From Chlorogloeopsis fritschii PCC 6912 (GTDB lineage: Bacteria; Cyanobacteriota; Cyanobacteriia; Cyanobacteriales; Nostocaceae): a stretch of 33,878 nt of DNA. Of the stretch, positions 27,103-33,878 are shown piece by piece. Numbering within the stretch: the stretch's first letter is position 1; the number at the start of each line of letters is the position of its first letter. The stretch lies in contig NZ_AJLN01000088.1 of the NCBI RefSeq assembly GCF_000317285.1, forward strand, positions 1 to 33,878. Reading direction: 5' to 3'. The translations under genes and the position numbers were made by a program. The notes under the pieces were generated by a model. The model ran no database searches. It worked only from the letters and a program-made list of their open reading frames with translations, and was not told the DNA's origin.

Positions 27103-27318
27103 TAACTTAACTCTTTAGCATGAAGTAAGCGAAATTCAACATCAATTTGGTGTAGAGGTATAAAAGCCGAGGCTATGATTCACCAATTTAATTAGAGGAA
27201 TTAAAAATTAGTTCTAAGCAAGTAATGAGTCATGGGATCTCCTATGGCTTCACTTAACCTGCCTAATCCAAAAATTCCAGAACATGACTGAGTATATCTG
27301 ATAACTACGAGGTGAACT

Positions 27319-28209
27319 ATGTCAGGCGATGATCTGCCAGAGATTAGTGCAAAGTGCGAAAGTTTTTTTTCACAAGTTTTCTGTAAAACACCCATACTTT
27401 TTAGCGGTAGAAACATATGGAGCGGAATCAGTTTAGAGCAGCGCTACCTACCACCAGGGGAAACTCCTGAGTATTCTCTCAACCAATTTGTCATCACTAT
27501 TAATCTTGGTAAAAGTTTTCAGGTGGAGCGAATCCTGGATAGACATCTACAAGCAGGATTAATGTTTACAGGTGCAGTGGCACTTTGTCCAATGCATATT
27601 CCCCAACTAATCCGTTGGGATAGGGATGCCAATGTTCTTTTCCTTTACCTGGATTATGCATTACTAACTCGTAATGCTGTAGAGTTATTTGATACAGATA
27701 ATTTTGAGATTTTACCACATCTGATCGCTCAAGATCTACTGGTTCATCAAATTGGGCTGGGATTGAAAGCACAACTTAGAACGAATGGTTTAGATAGCCG
27801 TATCTACGCTGAATCAGCCGCAACATTTTTAGCTGTTCATCTCCTGAAAAACTACTCAACTCGAAAATCTTTGATCCGCGAGTATGTGGGAGGTTTACCG
27901 CAACAGCAGCTAAAACAAGCAGTTGATTATATCCAAGATCACCTAACACAGCAGATCTCTCTAGATGCGATCGCTAATTATCTCGGTATCAGTCGCTATC
28001 ACTTTTGCCGATTATTCAAGCAATCTACGGGACTAAGCCCCCACCAGTATGTGATTCAACAGCGCATAGAACGGGCAAAGCAACTATTACTGCAAGGTGA
28101 GATGAGTATTGCTTATGTTGCTCAAGCCTGTGGCTTTTCCCATCAAAGCCACCTTAATCGCCACTTCAAACGATTAACCGGAGTAACACCTAAAAATTTG
28201 CTCAAATGA
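27319..28209 (+). CDS. AraC-family transcriptional regulator
   Basis: This 296-residue regulator has an N-terminal sensing region (about 1-190) of the kind found in cyanobacterial AraC proteins and a C-terminal double helix-turn-helix (about 195-296). The first HTH is LDAIANYLGISRYHFCRLFK and the second is IAYVAQACGFSHQSHLNRHF, ending in the family motif KRLTGVTPKNL. GAGGTG lies four bases before the ATG at 27319. It precedes the two peptide genes and lanM on the same strand, and a candidate operator lies just after its stop, so it is a good candidate to control that cluster. Relatives often sit next to siderophore-uptake genes, so an iron or nutrient link is possible but not shown here. Confidence 0.93.
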   Translation: MSGDDLPEISAKCESFFSQVFCKTPILFSGRNIWSGISLEQRYLPPGETPEYSLNQFVITINLGKSFQVERILDRHLQAGLMFTGAVALCPMHIPQLIRWDRDANVLFLYLDYALLTRNAVELFDTDNFEILPHLIAQDLLVHQIGLGLKAQLRTNGLDSRIYAESAATFLAVHLLKNYSTRKSLIREYVGGLPQQQLKQAVDYIQDHLTQQISLDAIANYLGISRYHFCRLFKQSTGLSPHQYVIQQRIERAKQLLLQGEMSIAYVAQACGFSHQSHLNRHFKRLTGVTPKNLLK

Positions 28210-28211
28210 TA

Positions 28212-28246
28212 GCAAAATTGTGCAAAAGTAGCACAAACGTGCAAGA
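28212..28246. promoter_or_regulatory. candidate AraC operator upstream of peptide genes
   Basis: Just after the araC-type stop, GTGCAAAA at 28220 and GTGCAAGA at 28239 are direct repeats 19 bp apart, about two helical turns. AGCACAAA lies between them and GCAAAA just before. Paired same-face direct repeats are typical of AraC-family sites. The site is about 110 bp upstream of the first peptide gene. Confidence 0.5.
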
Positions 28247-28354
28247 CAAGCGATTAGTGGTTTGGCATTCTGAAAACTGTACATTACAGCAATTCTGTAT
28301 GTTCTTCTGAAGTTAGATATTTCTGACTTTAAACTAACACTACAAAAAAATCCT

Positions 28355-28531
28355 ATGAAAACAATGCAAACTCAGAAATTGCAAACCACCCCAAACGAAC
28401 TCACTCAAGTTTTATGGGAGGAACTTAGTGATGAAGTAGCTGCTCAAATGTCCGGTGGACGTCGTCGCATAGGCGACATTCCGGGACATTATCTGCCACC
28501 TGGATTTAATTCCAGACCTGTTCCCGCATGA
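28355..28531 (+). CDS. double-glycine peptide, Pro/Arg-rich core, no Cys
   Basis: This small gene encodes 58 residues. The first 35 look like an export/modification leader: an acidic helix LTQVLWEELSDEVAAQMSGG ending in a Gly-Gly cleavage motif. The predicted core is 23 residues, starting RRRIGDIPG and ending FNSRPVPA, with five Pro, four Arg, no Cys, no Thr and one Ser. It therefore cannot carry a lanthionine of its own. It precedes a true lanthipeptide precursor and lanM on the same strand. No strong ribosome-binding site is seen; the ATG at 28355 and another at 28364 are both possible. It could be a second secreted peptide sharing the leader peptidase, or a divergent precursor. I do not recognise the family. 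Confidence 0.72.
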   Translation: MKTMQTQKLQTTPNELTQVLWEELSDEVAAQMSGGRRRIGDIPGHYLPPGFNSRPVPA

Positions 28532-28539
28532 TCTTTGAC

Positions 28540-28576
28540 ATGGAATTGGTATCAGAGATTCTGATACCAATTCCAT
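28540..28576. promoter_or_regulatory. perfect 17-bp hairpin between peptide genes
   Basis: Positions 28540-28556 and 28560-28576 are perfectly complementary over 17 bp, with a 3-nt loop (GAT). The arm begins ATGGAATTGGTATCAGA. It begins nine bases after the first peptide stop and ends 49 bases before the second peptide start. No T-tract follows on the plus strand. It probably sets the relative output of the genes through RNA stability or partial termination. Confidence 0.7.
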
Positions 28577-28625
28577 ACCCTTGCTTCCACAAAAATGAAG
28601 CAAATATAAATTTAGGAGAAAAACA

Positions 28626-28904
28626 ATGTCAAACGAAGATATTATTCGCGCTTGGAAAGATGAAGAGTATCGCAACAGCTTGAGTGAAGAGCACAGAGCA
28701 CAACTTCCTGAAAATCCAGCAGGGCTGATTGAGCTAACAGATGCAGAAATAGAAACTATTAACGGTGGTTCAAAGCGAACTAAGGACTCAACAATATGCG
28801 ATCTAGTCAAGAAAACCACAGATCCAACAACTGAATGTAAGCCAAGTTCACATGTTCTTACTTGTTCCTCGGACTCCACAAGTCTAGACATGTTCAGCAT
28901 TTAG
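28626..28904 (+). CDS. class II lanthipeptide precursor (mersacidin-like leader)
   Basis: This 92-residue peptide is the likely LanM substrate. The leader starts MSNEDIIRAWKDEEYRNSLS and ends IELTDAEIETINGG, the arrangement seen in mersacidin/lichenicidin-type precursors, with cleavage expected after Gly48. The 44-residue core begins SKRTKDSTICDL and has three Cys (58, 71 and 80) and 17 Ser/Thr, enough for up to three thioether rings plus extra dehydrated residues. The 12 residues after the last Cys contain six Ser/Thr and no Cys. AGGAG lies about seven bases before the ATG. lanM follows 125 bp downstream. The mature product and its activity cannot be predicted. Confidence 0.88.
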   Translation: MSNEDIIRAWKDEEYRNSLSEEHRAQLPENPAGLIELTDAEIETINGGSKRTKDSTICDLVKKTTDPTTECKPSSHVLTCSSDSTSLDMFSI

Positions 28905-29029
28905 GCTTTATCCTCTGGATGCTGATTATTTGTGCATTGCAAATCAACCAATTTTGAAGCTAGACCGCAAAATTCTCTCAGTGAGATTGCTGACTAGCTT
29001 TCCTTTTCTATACTGCTGCTAATGATGCT

Positions 29030-32000
29030 ATGACTCAACCATGTTTTCAATCTTCTGCTTGGTTTTATGCACTCACATTGTCAGAACGCATAGCTTCACT
29101 TCGCACAGCTAAGTATATACCCAATGCGAAAACTAATGCCGATCTAGCTCAACGACGAATGCAGCGCTGGCGAGATTCCTATACAGGAGCTTCACTAACA
29201 CAGCTTCCACTTACAACTGATAACGATTTTCTCCACCGTTTGGCAATGGATGGCATGAACGAGGAAGAATTTCTTTATCTTCTAGGCGAACCGATTGAAG
29301 CTGTAAAAGCTCGCTGTCCCAAACCCCCAGCATGGCTAATCGACCTTGTCCAGGCATATAATCGTCCTCTCTCCTCCAACTCAATCCCACTTTCAGAGGA
29401 ACTGCGTGGTGAAAAAGTTACTGGTTTTTTGAATTTGATCGAGCCATTGATCAGTCAAAGCCTTGAACGCTTGCATCAAGGAGTCGAAGCAATAATAGCA
29501 ACTCAATCCAAATTAGCCTTTGATCCAAATACAGTCGAAGAGGTACTTTTTGGCAACTTGCCAGAGCGTTTGCTTAGTAGGCTCAACCGCACCTTAGTTT
29601 TGGAACTCCATGTCGCCCGCCTCCAAGAACTTCTCACAGGTGATACCCCCCAACAGCGATTTGAGAGCTTTTTACAGCGCTTACGCCAGCGCGATACAGC
29701 TCTTACCATATTACAGGAGTATCCCGTTTTGGCTCGGCAAATAGTAAGTTGCCTTGATAACTGGGTTGCGTTCAGTTTGGAATTTCTCAATCATTTGTGC
29801 ACCGATTGGAATGCTATCCGGGCTACCTTCAGTTCCAACCAAGACCCAGGTGTACTCATACAGCTAGATAGCGGCATGGGTGATAGACACCGGAGTGGAC
29901 GTTCAGTACTGGTAGCAAAGTTTAGTTCTGGCTTGCAGATAGTCTATAAGCCTCGCTCCTTAGCTGTTGATGTGCATTTTCAACAACTTTTAACTTGGCT
30001 AAATGAACAGGGTACCCAGCCACCTTTTCGGACAATTAATATTCTTAATTGCGGTTCTTATGGGTGGGTTGAATACATTTGTGCCCAAACTTGTACTTCT
30101 GTGGTGCAAGTCCAGCGTTTCTACGAACGTCAAGGAAGTTACCTTGCCCTCCTCTACGCTTTGGATGCCACAGATTTTCACTGCGATAACCTGATTGCGG
30201 CAGGTGAGCATCCCGTTCTTATTGATCTGGAAACACTTTTTCACCCACGCTTTGAAAAAAAAGACCAAAACCAATCAGATTGGCTCGCTAGTCAAACAAT
30301 GGCTAATTCAGTGTTACGCATTGGATTGCTTCCCCAACGTGAAGGAGTAACTGCCGAATCTGACGGCATTGACATCAGCGGTTTAGGTGCCTTAGAAGGT
30401 CAAATCTCGTCAGAGGAAATTTCCTACTGGGATGGATTGGGAACAGATAAAATGCAGCTCAAATGTAAACGGATGCAGATATCTGTGGGTCGTCATCGAC
30501 CAACCCTTAATAATTCTCAGATAAACGTGTTGGACTACACCGAAGCTATTACTGTTGGGTTTACCAATACTTATAAATTATTGCTGCAACACCGAGATGA
30601 GTTGTTGTCAGTTGATGGGCCTTTGGCTCGCTTTGCCACAGACGAAGTGCGCGTTGTTCTTCGAGAAACGCAGACCTATTCGGAACTACTGCGCAATAGT
30701 TTTCATCCCGATCTCCTACGTAATGCCCTGGAGCGCGATCGCTTTTTCGATAGGCTGTGGATTAGTACCAAATACAACCCTTATTTAGCCAAGGTAATTC
30801 CTGCAGAACGTGCAGATCTTCAAAGAGGTGACATTCCTATATTCACAACACAGCCTAGTTCACGCGATCTGTGGAACAGTGCCTACGAGAGACTTCCCTA
30901 TTTTTATCGCCAATCAAGTATGGATCGGGTGCGATCGCATATCCAGCAACTCAGTCAAGCCGATCAACAGAAGCAACTCTGGTTTATTCGTGCTTCACTC
31001 ACATCTCTAGCGATGGAAAAAGATAAAATTCGATGGTCAAGCTATACATGGAGAGAACCAGAGATCATTGCCGAACCTGAGCGATTGTTGGCAGCTGCAA
31101 AATCTATTGGAGATCGGTTAGAGATGTTAGCTCTGCGTGGACAAGATGATGTCACTTGGCTCGGTTTAACGTTTACGAATAAACGTCACTGGTTGCTCCT
31201 ACCGTTGGGAGTAGATCTCTATGATGGGATACCTGGGATAATTTTGTTCCTGGCTTATCTTGGAAAAATTACGAAACAAAAGCGCTACACTAGCCTAGCA
31301 CACCTAGCATTAGTAACGCTGCGGCATAGAATAGAAGACCGCAAATCAAACATAACAGGGATTGGAGCATTTAACGGATGGGGCGGAATAATCTACACAC
31401 TAGTCCATTTAAGTGAACTTTGGCAACAGCCAGAGTTGTTGAATGAGGCTGAGGCACTAGTAGCACTTCTTCCAAATTTGTTAGAGCAAGATCGAGAACT
31501 TGATATTATCAGTGGTAGTGCTGGGTGCATTGGTAGTTTAATTAGCCTGTACCGTTCCCATCCCTGCTCACATACTCTTGCTATCGCAAGCCAATGTGGC
31601 GATCGCCTGCTCTGCCAGGTTCAACCCGGCTGGCTTGGCCAGGATGTAGAGACAAAGCCTCTGACTGGCTTTTCTCATGGGGCTGCTGGTATGGCATGGG
31701 CACTACTAGAACTAGCTGCACTGACTGCTGAGGAACGCTTTCGTAAAGCGGCTCTCAATGCTATTGCCTACGAGCGCAGCCTCTTCTGTCCGGAGGTTGG
31801 AAATTGGCCTGATTTACGTAATTTTACTGCTACTGTTCTAGCAGACACTAGCAACCAGCCTATCTGTATGACAGCCTGGTGTCATGGTGCACCAGGAATA
31901 GGATTAGCTCGTTTACGCTGTCTTCCATACTTTGATGATGCTCAAATCAGAGCAGAAATTATCACAGCCTTAAAAACCACTATCAATCATGGATTTAGTA

Positions 32001-32287
32001 GTAATCATTCCCTATGTCACGGTGACTTAGGTAACTTAGAACTGCTGTTACAAGCCAGTCTGATCTTCGACGAACCGCAATGGAAAACTCAAGTTGATCG
32101 TCTTTCGGCGATTATTCTCAAAAGCATAGATGAATATGGCTGGTTATGTGGGGTTCCCTTGAGAGTTGAAACCCCCGGATTAATGACGGGCTTGTCCGGA
32201 ATCGGATATCAATTATTACGTCTTTCAGCACCATCACAAGTTCCGTCAGTCTTGATGCTAGAGTCTCCCAAACCTCAGACACTATAA
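29030..32287 (+). CDS. lanM: class II lanthipeptide synthetase LanM
   Basis: This 1085-residue bifunctional enzyme dehydrates Ser/Thr and then cyclises them with Cys in the precursor. The N-terminal DUF4135 dehydratase (about 150-600) shows the kinase-like residues Lys307 (VYKPRS), Asp382, His384 and Asn387 (ATDFHCDNLIA), and Asp399 and Glu401 (LIDLETLFHP). The C-terminal LanC-like cyclase (about 720-1070) has His883 (TGFSHGAAGMAW) and the zinc ligands Cys951 (AWCHGAPG), Cys996 and His997 (SLCHGDLGN). The active sites look complete and the length is usual. It stands 125 bp after the precursor gene on the same strand. No clear ribosome-binding site precedes the ATG. No lanT-type exporter or protease follows; the next gene is on the opposite strand. 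Confidence 0.96.
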   Translation: MTQPCFQSSAWFYALTLSERIASLRTAKYIPNAKTNADLAQRRMQRWRDSYTGASLTQLPLTTDNDFLHRLAMDGMNEEEFLYLLGEPIEAVKARCPKPPAWLIDLVQAYNRPLSSNSIPLSEELRGEKVTGFLNLIEPLISQSLERLHQGVEAIIATQSKLAFDPNTVEEVLFGNLPERLLSRLNRTLVLELHVARLQELLTGDTPQQRFESFLQRLRQRDTALTILQEYPVLARQIVSCLDNWVAFSLEFLNHLCTDWNAIRATFSSNQDPGVLIQLDSGMGDRHRSGRSVLVAKFSSGLQIVYKPRSLAVDVHFQQLLTWLNEQGTQPPFRTINILNCGSYGWVEYICAQTCTSVVQVQRFYERQGSYLALLYALDATDFHCDNLIAAGEHPVLIDLETLFHPRFEKKDQNQSDWLASQTMANSVLRIGLLPQREGVTAESDGIDISGLGALEGQISSEEISYWDGLGTDKMQLKCKRMQISVGRHRPTLNNSQINVLDYTEAITVGFTNTYKLLLQHRDELLSVDGPLARFATDEVRVVLRETQTYSELLRNSFHPDLLRNALERDRFFDRLWISTKYNPYLAKVIPAERADLQRGDIPIFTTQPSSRDLWNSAYERLPYFYRQSSMDRVRSHIQQLSQADQQKQLWFIRASLTSLAMEKDKIRWSSYTWREPEIIAEPERLLAAAKSIGDRLEMLALRGQDDVTWLGLTFTNKRHWLLLPLGVDLYDGIPGIILFLAYLGKITKQKRYTSLAHLALVTLRHRIEDRKSNITGIGAFNGWGGIIYTLVHLSELWQQPELLNEAEALVALLPNLLEQDRELDIISGSAGCIGSLISLYRSHPCSHTLAIASQCGDRLLCQVQPGWLGQDVETKPLTGFSHGAAGMAWALLELAALTAEERFRKAALNAIAYERSLFCPEVGNWPDLRNFTATVLADTSNQPICMTAWCHGAPGIGLARLRCLPYFDDAQIRAEIITALKTTINHGFSSNHSLCHGDLGNLELLLQASLIFDEPQWKTQVDRLSAIILKSIDEYGWLCGVPLRVETPGLMTGLSGIGYQLLRLSAPSQVPSVLMLESPKPQTL

Positions 32288-32370
32288 TCACAATACATAC
32301 ATAATGATGTATGGAGATATCACGATTTTTCTGTACGAAAAGATATACTTAACCTTTAGAGAATTTTATA

Positions 32371-33612
32371 TTACACCTTATCTTTAGGTGGCGGCACAAT
32401 CCTAAGCTTATTTAAAGCTGCATCGATTCCTTTAAGTATTTTAAAATCTTGTTCTGGTAAGGAATAACTGCTACTTCCTAACAAACTTGCACGTTCCACA
32501 GGATATTTTTCTAGAAAAGAGAATGCTTGTCGAAACTGATGCACTCCTGCTTTGATTGGCGAGTCAAAGTGGCAGGGAATCACCCACTGAAAATCCCAGC
32601 TTGCCACCTGATTTGCCCATTCAATAGTTTCCCTCGGTGCTCGATTTAGAATCAGAGTCTGTAAAATTGGAGCTACAATTAGACGACCATCTCCTCGCAG
32701 TACATCGAATGACCGTTTCCAGTCGCTCTTCCATTTAAAAGGAAACAAACCGAAATAAGCTTTCTTTGAGCGTTCTGGTGCTTTTAAGGCATTGCGAAAT
32801 ACTTCGTCCCAACCAAGAACCTCCAGTACACTTGGTTGAAAGTACATAGCAAACAGTGAGATGCGTTGCCAACCTTTACAGCGGTTTGCTTGATTGTCTG
32901 CAACAACATCAAACACATTATCCTTGGCATGAAATAGCAATGGGTATGGATCTAATTGGACAATCGCAGGTGGTTCTTCGGGTATAGAAACTACTGAATC
33001 CGTAATCAATAGTGTGTGCGATCGCTTGTGGAAGAATGCAACTTCTGTAAATTTACCTAGCCCAAGCTCGATGGAACCCAGAATCGCATAGTCAAACTCA
33101 TCTGCGAAAGGTGCTGTAGTGCTGTCTTTTGGTAGTGGTTGAGTGCGCCCAAACGGTAAGCCAAGCCAACTGAGGGGAAGATTCAGGGGAAAACTCCACT
33201 GATTGGGAGCGACAAATACCTGTGCTTTTGGAAAGCATCTAGAAAAAGGGCCAACAAAAACCTTATGTTCTAAACCGGAGGTAGTGGGCAGAATGATGTA
33301 CTTGACATCCCCGTGTTCTGCTACCAATTCCTGCATAAGTCGAATACACTCGGTTGTTGGTGCAACGGGTGCATATACCAATAAACCACCTTGAGCCAGC
33401 TTCACAACTGTCATACGAATAGGTACAACAACATAGAAAATGCCTTGAAGTTGGTCAAAAGTCCAGATAGTATCCTGAAGTACTTCTTTGCGGATTGTCC
33501 GCCGCCTACTGTATGGATAAAGTGGTACAACAGGCCACAACGGCCATGAAAAGTCTTCTGAATTAATCTCGGATGCTTTCGCTGCCTGTTTATTCATCGT
33601 GGTTTGAAACAC
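32371..33612 (-). CDS. DUF4336 domain protein
   Basis: This 413-residue protein resembles the DUF4336 family, which has a metallo-beta-lactamase-like outline but no established reaction. Recognisable blocks are FSWPLWPVVPLYPYSRRRTI near residue 22, GGLLVYAPVAPTTECIRLMQ, KYIILPTTSGLEHKVFVGPF and WVIPCHFDSPIKAG with a conserved His. There is no signal peptide. The start is probably GTG at 33612, because AAGGGGG lies seven bases upstream; an ATG at 33597 would remove five residues. It converges on lanM with an 83-bp gap that contains only a weak 7-bp hairpin near 32296-32313. Nothing ties it functionally to the peptide cluster. Confidence 0.85.
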   Translation of the reverse strand: MFQTTMNKQAAKASEINSEDFSWPLWPVVPLYPYSRRRTIRKEVLQDTIWTFDQLQGIFYVVVPIRMTVVKLAQGGLLVYAPVAPTTECIRLMQELVAEHGDVKYIILPTTSGLEHKVFVGPFSRCFPKAQVFVAPNQWSFPLNLPLSWLGLPFGRTQPLPKDSTTAPFADEFDYAILGSIELGLGKFTEVAFFHKRSHTLLITDSVVSIPEEPPAIVQLDPYPLLFHAKDNVFDVVADNQANRCKGWQRISLFAMYFQPSVLEVLGWDEVFRNALKAPERSKKAYFGLFPFKWKSDWKRSFDVLRGDGRLIVAPILQTLILNRAPRETIEWANQVASWDFQWVIPCHFDSPIKAGVHQFRQAFSFLEKYPVERASLLGSSSYSLPEQDFKILKGIDAALNKLRIVPPPKDKV

Positions 33613-33878
33613 TCCACGACCCCCTTAAAAATTCCTACTCCTAAACCTGTTTGATTTACTCCTTAGGATTTGGAGTTTAACAAATTGTTGAAGCAATCAA
33701 CTACTTTAAACTACTTTTTGTCATAACTTACTTTCTTTAATGCCTGATGACTAAATTTAAACAAAAATAATAGTAGTAGTATCTTGATTTAACTTGAGTG
33801 CGATCGCTTTAGCATAAATGAACGGCTAAATTTTATATTGTAGCGTTCATATCTGTATCAAAGTTACGTGAAAAAAAA
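33613..33878. other. window-end intergenic region
   Basis: This AT-rich stretch upstream of the DUF4336 gene contains TAGTAG-type simple repeats near 33770 and one GCGATCGC site near 33802. I see no gene, although a coding sequence could begin beyond the window edge. Confidence 0.4.

Noticed and set aside
28355-28531. Lasso-peptide interpretation of the first peptide core
   Set aside because: The core has a Gly-Asp stretch but no lasso cyclase, B protein or protease gene is nearby, and the leader is of the double-glycine type.
28412-28900. 162-residue open frame antisense to both peptide genes
   Set aside because: It spans the hairpin and lies opposite two genes with clear leader motifs; its translation has no recognisable domain.

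Overview
The window comes from a filamentous, probably Nostocales-type, cyanobacterium. Photosystem II genes psbB and psbT are present, GCGATCGC (HIP1) octamers occur throughout, kinases carry stacked PAS/GAF domains, and intergenic spaces are full of short hairpin and heptanucleotide repeats. No rRNA, tRNA, CRISPR array or complete insertion sequence was seen.

Layout. 1-2.7 kb: a DUF4112 membrane protein, a 112-bp MITE-like element, a small conserved hypothetical gene, a helically phased array of short palindromes, a RelE/ParE toxin remnant and a HAD hydrolase starting at TTG. 2.7-6.8 kb: ribosomal protein S1, psbT, psbB and a hypothetical gene, all on the minus strand. 7.4-10.9 kb: an ABC peptide-type substrate-binding lipoprotein and its permease, separated by an antisense Phd/VapC toxin-antitoxin pair. 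10.9-17.3 kb: a minus-strand signalling block of a 1131-residue GAF/PAS histidine kinase, a CheY-like receiver and a hybrid kinase with receivers at both ends. 17.5-21.2 kb: an AAC(3)-family acetyltransferase and the cydAB quinol oxidase operon. 21.3-27.1 kb: a serine hydrolase, a helical hypothetical protein, a fused acyl-CoA synthetase/GNAT protein, a secreted COG3650-like protein and a receiver-domain remnant.

27.3-32.3 kb is the most distinctive part. It holds an AraC-type regulator, a candidate operator, two small genes with double-glycine leaders and a class II lanthipeptide synthetase (LanM). The second small gene is a recognisable lanthipeptide precursor with three Cys and many Ser/Thr. 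The first is a 58-residue peptide whose predicted 23-residue core has no Cys and is rich in Pro and Arg, so LanM cannot form a lanthionine within it. A perfect 17-bp hairpin separates the two. No transporter or protease gene is visible before the window ends with a DUF4336 gene on the opposite strand.

Three copies of one dispersed repeat (about 2.5, 6.3 and 13.3 kb) are also notable. In two of them a 56-bp inverted-repeat-bounded core is flipped relative to its flanks. A purine-rich repeat sits in frame inside the ATPase domain of the large kinase.
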